This document shows positions 45,382-57,002 of a stretch of 64,000 bases of DNA, in pieces. The notes below the pieces were generated by a model. It searched no databases. It was not told where the DNA came from and was given only the letters and a program-made list of their open reading frames with translations. The DNA comes from Ascaphus truei. Taxonomy: Eukaryota; Chordata; Amphibia; Anura; Ascaphidae. How positions within the stretch are numbered: the first letter of the stretch is position 1; the number at the start of each line of letters is the position of its first letter. The position numbers and the translations under genes are program-made. Location: assembly GCA_036426205.1 (NCBI GenBank), contig CM071573.1, forward strand, positions 44,545,664-44,609,663, given 5' to 3'.

Positions 45382-46654
45382 TGTATAACCGTGCCCTTCC
45401 CCATTATCTCTTAGCATGAGGTGCTTCCACTACAGCCAGGGATTGTGGGAAAACATGCACCCCCTACTAAAGGGACTACCAGTGCTGTAACCTGAGTGGG
45501 AAACAGGAGGCCTGATCCTCCACCGCTGGGAGCCTGGGGTGATCACGTGCGTGGTACACAGTGCCTCCACCCCGGAAAGATTCTAACGCAGTAGGATAGC
45601 CATTCCCAGGAACCCAATGCAGACACTAATTACACACAACTGGGTATATAACGACAATATTTACTGACACATGGCAAGACACAACAATATATATGGCCAT
45701 ACAATATTCTATCTCCCAAAGTAACACCTCCCTGGCGGAATCCCCCAAAGTACTGCAGTGTCTGGGCACACAACCCGTTGGTGCCCACAGACCAGTCCTT
45801 CCCCAAAGAGCATGTGTGGGATAGCGCTACCAACAGTGTGTTGGGCCGTTGGTGCACATGTATATAATACCTCCCTGGTCTCAGTCCAGACCAACCGAGC
45901 CGCTGAGTCCGTGGATCTGCGAAGTGGTCCCACGCCGCGCTCGGACGAATCCTCCCGCTCTGATCCGCAGGCAGTTGCCTCTGGAGGGGTTTCCTGCTGG
46001 AGCGTTAATGATGTATGCCTGGATCTGGTCTCAGACCACAGGCTATGCTTAACAACGTGGCCTCTTCACTGGCACTATACACTAACTATATACAGGTAAC
46101 GGGGAAATGTCCCTAGCTAGGGGTTTCCCTGTAGCAGCCACAATCTGATTAGTTGATTGGGGACCATCTTGGACATAAAGGAGTTAATCTGACCTAGTCT
46201 GGGTGCCAATGACACCCAGACCCTAGCTTCCCTTTCTCTGTCCTGGCTCCAACTCTCCTATTAGCGAATGCAGCAGCCCTATTGGCTGAGCCGCACCGCA
46301 TGACCATGCTCCTAGAGCATTCTGGGCAATATAGTTCCCCTGCGGAGCTGATAAGATGGCCACCGCAACTTGCGATCTTTGCATGCTCCCCACTCTCAAC
46401 ATGTCCGCAGCAACTCTGATACCAGCACGCATGCGCAAGACCTTACTGTGCATGCGCGGGGAGTCCAAATATGGCAGCCGCCTGCACCAAGGATCTCCGA
46501 CGACCGGATTGCCCTTGCTACCCCCCTACAGTGCTCCCAGTACAACTCCCTGAATGACCAGTGGGTCCGCCTCGGGATCCGACACCACCACACCAGATGC
46601 AGCCTCCCGCGCTGTAGCGGAGGTCGGACGACCGTCAAAAGGGACCTGCCTACA
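45382..46654 (-). mobile_element. solo LTR related to the 6.8-11.8 kb element
   Basis: On the minus strand it starts TGTAGGCAGGTCCC at 46654, carries 'ggggtggaggcactgtgtac' and 'caccccaggctcccagcggt', and ends GCACGGTTATACA at 45382. These blocks align in order with the LTRs at 33718-35160 and 13115-15039. The flanks do not give a clear duplication, so the ends are less certain. A fragment of another MITE ('ctacagccagggattgtggg', 45430-45450) lies near its 3' end. Confidence 0.55.
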
Positions 46655-47790
46655 TATATATGTCTTTATTTATATAGCGCCATTAATGTACATAGCGCTT
46701 CACAGCAGTAATACAAGTGAATCATATAAATAACAAAAATTACAAGTAACATTTGGGAAAAGGAGTCGCTGCTCCGAAGAGCTTACAATCTAATTGGTAG
46801 GTAGGAAAAATGTACAGAGACAGGAGGAGGGCGTTCTGGTAAATGCGTCTGAAAGAGGCCAAGCTTTATGTATCAGGTGTATAGTATTAGCCACGGTGCT
46901 ATTCATATGCTTCTTTAAGCAAGTGTGTCTTAAGGCGAGTCTTAAAGGGGGATAGAGAGGGTGCTAGTCGGGTATTGAGGGGAAGGTCATTTCAGAGGTG
47001 TGGGGCAGTCAGTAAGAAAGGTTTAAGGCGGGAGAGATACAAAGGGGGTAGAGAGAAGACATCCTTGAGCAGAACGCAAGAGTCGGGATGGTGCATAGTG
47101 AGAAATTAGGGCTGAGATGTAAGGAGGGGCAGAAGAGTGTAAAGCTTTAAAAGTGAGGAGGAGAATTGAGTGCGAGACGCAGGATTTGATCGGAAGCCAG
47201 GAGTGATTTCAGCAGGGGAGATGCGGAGACGGATTTAGGAAAGAGAGGGATTCTGGCAGCAGTGTTTAGGATAGATTGTAGAGGAGACAGGCGAGAGGCA
47301 GGAAGGCTGGACAGCAGGAGGTTACAGTCGAGATGGGAGAGAATAAGGACCTGTGTCAGAGTTTTAGCAGTCGAGCAACAGGAAAGGGCGTATCTTTGTT
47401 ATATTGCGGAGGAAAAAGTGACAGGTTTTAGATACGTTTAGAATTCGAGAGATGCGTCAAGTGTGACCCCTAGGCAGCGTGCTTGGGCTACTGGTTGAAT
47501 AATAGTACTTCCAACAGTAATGTGGAAGGAGGTAGTAAGGCCAGGTTTGGGAGGAAGTGTGAGGAGCCCTGTTAGTTTAAGTCGGCGGAGGGCCATCCAG
47601 GATGATATAGCAGAGAAACATTCAGAAACACTGGTCTGTACAGCAGGTGTAAGGTCAGGGGTTAAAAAGTAAATTTATGTGTCGTCAGCATAGAGGTGAT
47701 ATTTAAACCCAAGAGATGTGATTAGGTCACCTAGAGAAAGTGTGTACAGAGAAAAGGAAAGAGGTCCCAGGACAGAGCCCTGGGGTACAA
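46655..47790 (-). pseudogene. CR1/L2-like LINE: RT C-terminal half and 3' tail
   Basis: On the minus strand the sequence from about 47790 reads [10 protein letters not shown], then [13 protein letters not shown] with the catalytic YADD box (about 47690), and then SSWMALRRLKL. An in-frame stop follows DDT, and small indels break the rest. It continues through a degraded C-terminal region to a LINE tail 'gattgtaagctcttcggagc' and 'gcgctatataaataaagac' at the left end. The element is 5'-truncated in the RT domain and cannot be active. The YADD and SVLGP spacing place it among CR1/L2/Rex-type LINEs. Confidence 0.75.
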
Positions 47791-48500
47791 ACTTTTGACA
47801 AAGTGCAGATGCACGAAACGCGTCAGAGTTCCTCCTAAGATGATTTTTGTCTTTTAACTGATGTTACGATAGTTCATTAAATACTTTGGAAATCGCAATC
47901 CAGCATCCGTTTCTACTTCCTACCTCCGGAACGCACAAGGCACTTGTTGGCATGCAATGCACCCCCATTTTCTTCCCCGTTGGGGGAGTCTTCACCCTGT
48001 CACACATACTGGGCTGAGAGCACGCTGGAACCAGAATGACCACATACGAAGAGATCGTGAGTACTATGTATATTAAGGACTTGATGCATTTAATGGTCTA
48101 GCTCTAAGGGTAGTTGTATAGATATTACTGAGGCAGGGGTCAGGTTTCCTTTTATCATATAGGTTCCCTTGACATCCCTTTTTGTCTCTATTATTCATTT
48201 ACACCCTATCAATGAGCATTAATGACCGGAGTTCAGTAGTACTCACATTCATAGACCCGGACATTCCAAAATATGTGCATTTACAAGAGGAGAATTACTG
48301 AAGAAATTGTTATACACTTTTTTTCATACCAATTTGGAAGTATATAATATAACATTGAGAACTGGTGGAGGTTTTCCTTTTTCAATCTTTCGTTAGCAAA
48401 AGAGACACTTAAAGTATGGTGGGAGAGGTAAGAGGAGATCTAGGATAGAGCTTTGTTCCGAATACCAAGAGTATGGAGAATGTGAAGAAGAGGGTGGTCC
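47791..48500 (+). repeat. repeat with GAAACGCGT hairpin, downstream body
   Basis: Begins with a hammerhead-like motif (47793-47828), followed by 'atagttcattaaatactttg' and 'gaagagatcgtgagtactat'. These parallel the layout right of the hairpin at 57003-57230. There is no ORF. Confidence 0.45.
47793..47828 (+). ncRNA. minimal hammerhead-ribozyme-like motif, copy 1
   Basis: UUGACAA, then a stem GUGC-AGAU-GCAC, then GAAAC-GCG-UC. In hammerhead terms, stem II is closed by 4 bp, GAA-A is the second core strand, and UC precedes the expected cleavage site. C3 and G8 of the canonical CUGANGA are replaced by U and A, keeping them pairable. One extra A precedes stem II. Activity is unknown. Confidence 0.35.
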
Positions 48501-48504
48501 ATGG

Positions 48505-48625
48505 TATCAAATATATATGAAAACAGGACAGGCACTCCAAAATCCAAAGGTGAAATTTATTCCTCCTTATTTTGTGGAATAAATTTCACCTTTGGATTTT
48601 TGGAGTGCCTGTCCTGTTCTCTTCT
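48505..48625. repeat. palindrome, 48-50 bp arms
   Basis: 'aggacaggcactccaaaatc' plus 'caaaggtgaaatttattcc' is mirrored almost at once by 'ggaataaatttcacctttgg' plus 'atttttggagtgcctgtcct'. A relative with a longer centre lies at 48920-49080. Confidence 0.85.
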
Positions 48626-48771
48626 AGCAGATGGGCTGCCTTGCTGACACCTGGACGGTTTGTACCCTACATACATAGATGTAGAGGTATCTGTACCATG
48701 TTAGCTGAGCTTAATAATCAAAAACGAATAGACGATCAGTGTATCTCGACCAAACCGTCTCATATCCTGTG

Positions 48772-48861
48772 TCAGGAGTGTTCAACGCCAGTCCCGCAAG
48801 ACCCCCGCCAATAGGTCAGGTTTTCAGGATATCCCTGCTTCAGCACAGATAGCTCAATCAG
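48772..48861. mobile_element. palindromic MITE, left half only
   Basis: Contains 'aggtcaggttttcaggatat' and 'ccctgcttcagcacag', then stops. The right arm is missing. Confidence 0.7.
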
Positions 48862-48919
48862 CCCCGAGGAGTATGACATTGAGAGTTAACCGCTCGTTCT
48901 GAACGCCAACACACACCCA

Positions 48920-49080
48920 CAACAAAGAGACCCCAGCACTCCCAAGATCCAAAGGTGCCATTTATCCCTCAATGCTTCGGCTTGCAGCGGGGCCTTTAGC
49001 GAAAGCTCAGTTGGGAGCCGAAACGTTGAGGAATACATTTCACCTTTGGATCTTGGAGTGCCTGTCCTGTTTTCCTCATA
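48920..49080. repeat. palindromic repeat with a degenerate hammerhead-like centre
   Basis: Arms 'cactcccaagatccaaaggt' and 'cacctttggatcttggagtg' enclose a second inverted pair, 'cctcaatgcttcggct' and 'agccgaaacgttgagg'. The centre (48993-49029) has a GCUC/GAGC stem followed by CGAAACGUUG, resembling the hammerhead GAAA strand. The CUGANGA strand is degraded (UUAGCGAA). Confidence 0.55.
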
Positions 49081-49705
49081 CAGTTGTTCTGGCCTCCTGC
49101 CACGGGACGGTCGCCCTGTGACCACTACCCACCTTTCCTACACATATGTAGTGCCTTGATTTCGGACTGATGACCCACACACCACAGCACACCGATATGT
49201 AAGAAAACGGACATGCACTCCAATATCCACTATTAGTAAATATATAAAATACATACTAGACCACACACACACACACGAGAAACTCAGTGACTGCACTCTA
49301 ATCATCCTATAATAATATATACATACAATAATAACATACATGACAACACACAACGAGAAAACAGACAGGCATCTAACTACCACTATTATAAATATAATCA
49401 TCCATAATACATACATAATCATACATAACCACACACACAATCATTATAACAACCTACCTTTGGCACCAGCACGAGTTCCACCCCCGGAGAATGGTGTTAC
49501 ATTTTACACTGTTGATGGGCGAAGGAGTTCGTCCAGCCTGCCGTGAAACACACTTGTCTTTGAAAAGTGGGAGAACACGCCAGTTTAGTCCCAGTGTCAG
49601 CTTCGTGTCACTTTACCTCCTTGTGTGTCAGTCATCGCCAAACAGCAGAGAGTGGGCAGGGGACGTGTGTAACACGTGGCCGGCGCGGCGAAGGCGGACT
49701 ACGGG
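49081..49705. other. unassigned AT-rich sequence
   Basis: ACA/ATA-rich stretch at 49190-49450, with no gene seen. Confidence 0.4.
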
Positions 49706-49709
49706 CAAG

Positions 49710-49937
49710 GCAGTGATCTGCAGTCCTCAAGGCCACCAACAGTGTTGTCAGGATACCCCCTGCTTCCGCACAGGTGGCTCACTCATTTCCTCTGCTTCAG
49801 CACAGGTTGGCTCACTCAGTTGCCTCAGTCTTGACTGAGCCACTGATTGAGCCACCTGTGGTTCTGAGCAGGTTTTATTCCTTAAACCTTTCCTGTTGGT
49901 GGTCCTTGAGGACGGCAGTGGCCCGCTCCGGCTGTGG
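49710..49937. mobile_element. palindromic MITE copy
   Basis: Family motif 'cttcagcacaggttggctca' and right arm 'gttggtggtccttgaggacg'. More degraded than the other copies. Confidence 0.65.
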
Positions 49938-51829
49938 CCCCTACCAGGAATAGAAACAACAGTGGTCTAAAGCATTTGGTTTGACAGAAAAATTAGAGAT
50001 ACTTAAACAAAGTATAACACACCTGGCTTATTATTACACCGCTAATTGCTGTCTTTTCTTTCCTGGCCTCAGGCACATCGCAGCAACCGACAAAAGCCGG
50101 TATTACCAGCCGGTTCCTGTAGCGCACCACTGTTGCATTCTCTTTTAATGCAGTTTACAAAAAGATCTCTGAATTGAAGATTGACAGGCAGATTCCCCTA
50201 ACCGTTGCTTAATGCGCCTCGTTGTGTCTAACCCCGTCGCGGATTAAGTTGGTGGCCCAACGCTCTGATTTCATAGTCTGCAATGCCCAAGACCCGGCGA
50301 TGTCATATAGTTTTCTTCCAAAGGGGGCAGACTCTTCCAAATGTGCCCGTACTGTTCTCATCCATAGAACGATTGACAATCCCACTGCCTCGTTATTTTC
50401 TGATGAGAATGTTCATGACAGCCTATTTGTGGGGCCCAAGAGCCTCTCAATGGCCGCCATCGTGAATTTCAATGAGCTGCCGGGGACTTCTTATCCTCAG
50501 TAAGTTTTTGCCGCTTTGTGGTTTCCGCTGCAGAAAATATTGTGCGAACGGTTCTATAAAGGTGTCTCCGCAGCGTTCGCAGGGGCGTTACTTATCCGAC
50601 CCACGCCCCGCCCCCTTTCTAATGTTCTAAGAAGGGGTCATCAAACAGGTGAAAGGTGCTATCCCGACTTGGCCGTATCTCCAATTCAGAAGCCGGAACC
50701 CACGCCTCACGAGATGAATCTCCATCCGAGAAACGAGTGCCGTGACCGCGTTACCGAACCAAGCTAGCGCACAGTGGACTCAATGGTGGGTCAGAAGCTC
50801 TCCTAGCATGTGCTACGGCAACTGCTGGAAGACGCCTTACAGACTCGGAGGCTTTCACATGTTTAGATTACTAAGCCATGAATGGAAGTAAGGAATATTG
50901 CGCTGCTTTAGCAAGTCTGGACGTATGTCTAGAGATGGACGCCGTCTGCGATGGGTGGAAGGCAGGGGTCCCCCCCGACACCGTGTCCGGGCGCACCAGG
51001 CGCCCCGCCTTTGTGGGGGTGCTTCCGACTCTGCATGCCGCAGACATCTGCTGCGTGGCGGAAGTGAGTCCAACTTCTGCAACGCCCGGATCGGGACCGG
51101 CGGTGCACGGAAGCCCCCCCCCGCCAAAGTGTATTGTCTTGCGTGGAATTGGTTGGTGCCGATGCCTCCCTCCCTCCTGAACGCTCAGTGGGGCACAGAA
51201 AGGACTGTGGCAACCCCCGACGTAGAGGATGTATGCTTTTTTACATTACAAGTCACAGTACAATATTCAAACTTTATTACAGCTGCCTGGATATTAAAAA
51301 TAGATCCGCCATTCCTCTGCAGGCTCCGAGGGGCCCGTACTGCTCACCCTGCCAGCGGAGCCCCAGCCACTGACGCAGGGGTACGCGCACCCCCCTACCC
51401 GCGGTTCTTCTGACACTACGACGCACAAAAACCCCGCCCGGTTGGGAACGTTTTCCTCCATTTCCGCGCCCATTTGGGTTGGAAATAAAAAAAAAAAAAA
51501 GTGCTCTTCGCCTGACGCTCCGAATACTTGCGCTCAGCCACCGTTAAAAGGAGTCACCGACCGCGCTTCAGCGTGCGCCGTTCAATTTGCTCTATACAAA
51601 ACGTCAACTTCCCACGCGGGGCCCCCCCCCCGCTCGCGTGACGTAAAACGCCCTCGTGCCCCAATCGTAATCAGCTCTCCGGGCTAGATCGCCCGGAGTA
51701 AAACGCCGCAGTACACCCGACGCCAGTGACATCACCTCTGGCTTGTCTATTACCATTATAAGATTTTTCCATTGCAATTTCATACCTAGTGGAATAGACA
51801 AGAACACAATCACTCAAAGATTAACTCCT
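49938..51829. other. unassigned GC-richer region beyond ADD3
   Basis: Includes a 93-codon plus-strand frame at 50222-50503 and overlapping GC-rich frames at 50850-51410. None shows a known domain, a splice-supported exon or conserved neighbours. MXI1, the usual downstream neighbour of ADD3 in vertebrates, was not recognised. Confidence 0.35.
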
Positions 51830-51830
51830 C

Positions 51831-51883
51831 TTTATTAAAAAGGTGATATTACAAAAATCCATCTACTTAAAATACTGTTTATT
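51831..51883 (-). terminator. ADD3: candidate ADD3 polyadenylation signals
   Basis: Two AATAAA hexamers on the minus strand, at 51878-51883 and 51831-51836. The second is followed by the U/G-rich GAGTGATTGTGTTC. AATAAA also occurs nearer the stop codon (52489-52494, 53242-53247, 55210-55215), so shorter transcripts are possible. Nothing in the sequence alone fixes which is used. Confidence 0.4.
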
Positions 51884-54800
51884 TGCGATTGGACATTAAT
51901 TAGCAATACATCTATCAGCAATTTCCAGGTAACATATTTCCACAGGACAGATTTCTCAAATGGCTCATTCGTTATGCCGAGGCCAATATATACCGGCGTT
52001 AGCAAAAGAAACAAAACAATAAAAAGTGCATATAACTTGTGACTGCATTTGAAAAAATATTTATGCACATTGCATCCATTTACATAGATATATTTATATA
52101 GACTTTGTTTTTATTTAGGTCTTGTTCGTAGAAAAAGTTATGAATAGCATAGTTCACAGATTGCTGTTCCTACATGTTGTAATACAACAAAAATAACGTA
52201 GAATTCAAGAAAAAAATAACTATGGAGATAGAGCGATTTAAGGATAGGAGGTGACAGACGTCCCACGCGTGGCTTGGACCCTGTCCACACGAAGGGTTCA
52301 AGCTTTTTGCAAAACACTTTCTTCCCAGTATATTAAAAGTAACCCCGCCCCCCCAGGATAAAAAGCGGCTTTTCCGCTGGCGAAAACCTGTATCCTGCTC
52401 GCTTTGCCCAATGCAATCCGTCATTTCCCAGGGATTTCACATCCCCGGGCTACATATTTACATTCGGGATTTTCTGCTCAAAGGGAACTTTATTGAAACA
52501 AAAAGCAGTTCGTTTCTCACACGGTAGAGAATCCAATTTACAGCATTAGCCCGGTCAGAGCACCAGTTGGGAAAGGGGCATGGTAAGCAAGAGAAGACCG
52601 AAAGTCAATGTTGCCTAAATCTAGGGGTTCTTGGGACCCTGGGTGGGGCGGCAAGAGCCTGTGGGAGTTTTAAAAATGGCTGCCATTAGATCCGCCGCCA
52701 CGCAGTGATGTCACAATGTAAGAGGGTTGCACCTCATTAAGCGGCAATTCTACAAGGCGGAAAAATAAAGTGCTGATTTTTTTTCTAATCGATTGTGTGG
52801 TTCTCATCCCCCCTCCCCCCCAAAAAAACATTTCTGGAAAGGTTGAGGGTTCACCCTTCAGCCCCGGAGGGGCGGGCAACGCATTACACAGAAACTCGGC
52901 ATTAATTACATGTGGCAGCAAATGAAAATTGATCATAGGCCTCAACGTTACAAAAATCCCATTTTCCAAGGGCTTTTGCTTCAAAAAGAAGGGAAACGTC
53001 ACTGCAGAAAGCATGAAAAAGTTTCATAAAAGAACAGCAACTTTTTTTTAAATGCACAATTTGAAATGTAGTTGGAGGGGAAACTTGGCTGGCAAAATTG
53101 TTTAGATATAAAAAGTTAGTTATGATGAACTCGCTGTGAATCTGAAACAAAGTACACAAGGAAAGATTAATTGGTGTATTACAGCATCTTCTTAAACGGG
53201 ATTACTCCCCGGTTGAAACCGGTGTATTTTGGATATATTACTTTATTATTATTACAATGGGAGTCTTTGGCGCAATTAAGACATTTTTAATCACTCTTTT
53301 TTTTACCCAGGTCTGTTCTTGAGCTTAAGCCGCAAAGCGCTGAAAGTGAGCGCAATGCATTGATCTGCAGGGCTGACTGGGTTATATCCCACCCCTGGTT
53401 ATATCCCACCCCCCGTTCCCCAAACTTCTTCATTTTGGTTATTTTGGCCAAAAGTTTCACGAGTTTTTTTTCCATGTGCTGGCAGGAAAAGCAGAGAACA
53501 AGTTACACAGGATTTCCAGTTTTCTATCTCCACCATATTTAAATTGTCCTGGCATCTTCAGAGATATATATATTCATATATTACACTCAGAAACTGCACA
53601 TACGCACTCCTTCACATATGGCTGTATAGTAGTAACATGTATGGACACACACGTCTGCATTAATGCATTCTCCGCGTGCGGTGCTAACAGGATTACCACC
53701 TTCTACTGAAGGCCAACCCGGAGGAAAAAAAATAAATCCCTTGCTTGATGGCGTGGTGCGGTGCGGTGGTGTGGTGCGGTGGTGTCTCCCGGCATCCTGC
53801 TGCAATTCTCCCTCCAACTGCTGCTTTATGCTAAGTTACATGAAGAACTTAAAGAGTTTTTATTTTGAGTCCCCCGATTTATTTTCAGCTCCAGGGACCC
53901 CCTGGTTTCCCAGACTCTTACTGGTGAAGTTAACAGGTTTAAATCTTCCACAGGGGAAACAAAATGGCTGCCAAATATTACACCAATAGGAAGCTGCATC
54001 ATCAGTGACGGTTTCCTATTGGACGGCCATTTAAATTCCGTTAAAAAAAACAGGAAATAATACCGGTAATTTCACCTGTAATTATCTACTGGGGGGGAGG
54101 GAGTGAAATAAGGGGGTCGCCCCAGAGCTGAAAATAGCACGGTTCCCATACTGTAAACATTTATTTTAAAAATGGAGGTTAGTTGGGGTGGATTGTTCCT
54201 TTAACCATTCCCAAAGTGTGTACACACGCGCACACGCACACGCACGCACACACGCACGCACGCACGCACACACGCTAAAATTCTGGTCCACATACGCCAC
54301 CCCCTGCGCTGTGTGTATCATTTGCAAAAAGCCCCAACAGCAAAGGGGTAAAAGACAAATATTTGGCAAAAAGATAAAAAGGGTTAATATAGTCCAACAA
54401 ATATTATGTCAAATGGCCTCTCCCATCCCTGGGCTTCTATTTCCCTCCTGTGTTGAACAAGACTAAGGCTAATTACTACACTATAATTAGCACACATCCA
54501 AAATGGCTGCAGATACACAATACATAGCCGGATAGCCGTATCCAGGGAACCATGAAATGAAGATGGAAAGAAAATACTAACAAAGGTAAGAACACCACGG
54601 CTTGAAAATGCTGCAGTGTAAAGTAGCACCGAGTATGACCATCAGCTTCTATTATTTAGATACACCAAAACATATAGTGGAAGGCTCCGGTAAGTACAAC
54701 CAGCCATCGCCTCTTAACCCCTTCACTACCAGACACATGGATTTGCCAAACATTGCGGTCTCTTTAGCAGCAAACGCCAGCAGAAAAGGCACAGGTGGAG

Positions 54801-55801
54801 CGTGTCGCACAAAACCAATGTGGCAGACCATGCAAGGGTGTGTGTGTGTGTGTGTGGGGGCGGGATGTTAGGGATATGTTAACCCTTTGCCTTAAATCCT
54901 GCAATGTATTATGGAGAAAAGGGGTTGGAGTGGTATACCCTGGAAGGAAGAGCAGCTAGAAGTGTATGTGGTACTCGGTAGAGTTATAGGGTGCAGCATG
55001 CCTTCCCAAATATAAAATGCTGCATATGGAGAAAAAAAAGTGGCGGATAACCCTATAAATGTGCAGACAATGTGAACGCGCGTACACGGAGAGGCAGCCT
55101 CGGACCCGCTACTAACCAGCTCCGAAACCCACAGGCTCAGTGCACGGGCACAATGGCATTTCTGCCCTGGAGATGTGTGCACTGAAAATACAATCACGGA
55201 AAAGGAGAATTTATTCCAGTTTAAAGGTCCAGTCGGCTGCACAAGCCCATCTGATTCAGCCAAGCAAACCGTTCCAATTACCTTGTGCACGTGTGTATAT
55301 TACGTGTACACATTAAACACACAAAATCGTCTGTATACATGTACACAGAATGTATGTATGTGTATCTGTACGTGAATATAGCATGTAAATTAATATACAT
55401 TACATATTACGCACGCCAACATTATTGTAAAAACCTGCACTAGTTTTCTCTTTGAAACGGTTAATTTAATAGAAAGCCTGTTTGCTGTTCTTTCCGCATC
55501 ATTGGAACCTCTGCAGCATTGAACCCATTAAGAAGCACAGTTTGCAAACCTGGCGCTAGAAGACCATGTGCCGTCGCCACGAGTCCTTCCCTTGTAAAGC
55601 TCAGATATACATGGAGTGTGTTCTGGGTGAGCGCTTTCAGTGAGAGCGCAGCTTGCAGAGCCGGGCATCGAACACGCAGGGCTTTGTCACCCCTTGAGAG
55701 CTGGAGGGGTTTGACATCACTCTCTCCACCTACTAACCGCCCCCCCCCCCTCGTGTCACGGTTATGCCTCCAGCTCACCCCTCTCCCCCCCAGAGTCGAG
55801 G
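51837..55801 (-). other. ADD3: probable ADD3 3' UTR
   Basis: Sequence after the ADD3 stop codon down to the clustered polyadenylation signals. The last 600 bases (51.84-52.45 kb) are AT-rich and repeat-free, as expected of a conserved 3' UTR end. The middle contains a MITE (53860-54185), CA-type arrays at 54215-54275 and a (TG)n near 54840. No other gene is recognised on either strand. Confidence 0.4.
53860..54185. mobile_element. MITE-like repeat
   Basis: An inverted relative of 38690-39000. It has 'cagctccagggaccccctgg' at one end, 'gcgaccccctta'-type sequence at the other, and a central 'ttcctattggacggccattt'. It lies within the presumed ADD3 3' UTR. Confidence 0.6.
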
Positions 55802-56076
55802 TTAGACCTCCAGCTTCTCCTTCTTCTTGTTCTTCTTCAGGAAGGACGGGGTGCGGAATTTCTTCTTCTTCTTGTTGGGGGATTTGGAGGGGGATCCCTC
55901 CGGGGTCAGCTCCTCCTCCATAATCTTCTCGGAGGTCCTGACGGTGATCTCCACGCTCTCCATGCTCAGCTGGCTCACACGCATGGCGAGCCCTTCCTCG
56001 TGCCGACTGCCCTCTTTGCCGTTCACCACCACAGCCGGGGGGGCATTGTGCCGGAACGCCGGCTCCTCCTGGGACT
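55802..56076 (-). CDS. ADD3: ADD3 (gamma-adducin) terminal coding exon
   Basis: Gamma-adducin caps actin filaments and recruits spectrin to them at the plasma-membrane skeleton. This last exon follows a 'ctccctccctcag' acceptor and completes a split codon (phase 1), then runs 90 further residues to TAA at 55802-55804. It includes VVVNGK and [11 protein letters not shown], and ends in the MARCKS-related domain (about 55814-55873). There a lysine run precedes [15 protein letters not shown], the calmodulin- and phospholipid-binding segment. The serine of RTPS, the PKC/PKA target known from adducins, is retained. KKNKKKEK matches gamma-adducin, not the alpha or beta forms as I recall them, which read KKSKKK. 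The usual KSPSKK appears here as KSPNKK. Confidence 0.95.
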
Positions 56077-56471
56077 CTGAGGGAGGGAGAGGGGCAGTGT
56101 GGTGAGCAGAAGATCAGAGATGCCCCATACAGGACCAAAGGAAATGATTGGCCGAGAACGGCCGCCTCTGGGGGAGGAAGAGCTCGCAATGACTTGTACA
56201 GCGATCACACGGTTCTGATCCGGTATAACATATGGCTCATTGCCATCCCAAAGCGGAGCATGTAAACAGGACAGGGTGAAACGCTCAGCAGTCAAGTTAA
56301 AGGATTATTCCACGTGAAATTTACCCGTGTGTAGGGGCGGCCAACTCCACTCCTCAAGGGCTAAGAATCCAGGAAGAACGAAGCGGTGCAACTCCCATGC
56401 AGTAAGGACTCGGACTAGGACAGTGTCACTCAAGTGTAAGCTTTATTGACACCCGACAGCCACCAGAATCA

Positions 56472-56513
56472 CTCTGACGCGTTTCGCACGGTACACCGTG
56501 CTTTGTCAAAGAG
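56472..56513 (-). ncRNA. minimal hammerhead-like motif, inverted copy
   Basis: On the minus strand: CUCU, UUUGACAAA, stem GCACGG-UGUA-CCGUGC, GAAAC-GCG-UC, AGAG. The CUCU and AGAG flanks can pair as a 4-bp stem I. C3/G8 are replaced by U/A as in the other copies. Confidence 0.35.
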
Positions 56514-57002
56514 AATACTAACACAGAACAAACATCGGCATAAAATACCCATCAGACCCCGCGTTCTAACCAATGGTAACTCGGCATACACCCAGTAACT
56601 CCCACCTGCTGAATATTTAATCACCATTCCAGCTAATCGAGAAATGGGGAGTGTATACCGAGCGTCACAGGGTGTAGAAAGGTAACATCAAAACAACAAA
56701 GAAGTTAAAGGGATATCAAACAAAATTTTGCAAATATCCAAAAACGTTATTCTATCTACAACCCTTTTTGTATTTTATTTTCAAATTTATGTTATGATCC
56801 CTTTACCTTCTTTGTTGTTTTGATGTTACCTTTTCTACACCCTGTGACGCTCGTATACACTCCCCATTTCTCGATTAGCTGGAATGGTGATTAAATATTC
56901 AGCTCGTGGGAGTTACTGGGTGTATGCCGAGTTACCATTGGTTAGAACGCGGGTCTGATGGTGTATTTTATGCCGATGTTTGTTCTGTGTTAGTCATCTC
57001 TC

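Noticed and set aside
50222..51413. Possible exons in the GC-richer region beyond ADD3
   Set aside because: No domain, no convincing splice-bounded conserved segment, and no match to MXI1 or another expected neighbour.
55461..56189. 242-codon minus-strand frame overlapping ADD3
   Set aside because: It is in a different frame from the terminal ADD3 exon, crosses its splice acceptor and has no homology that I recognise.
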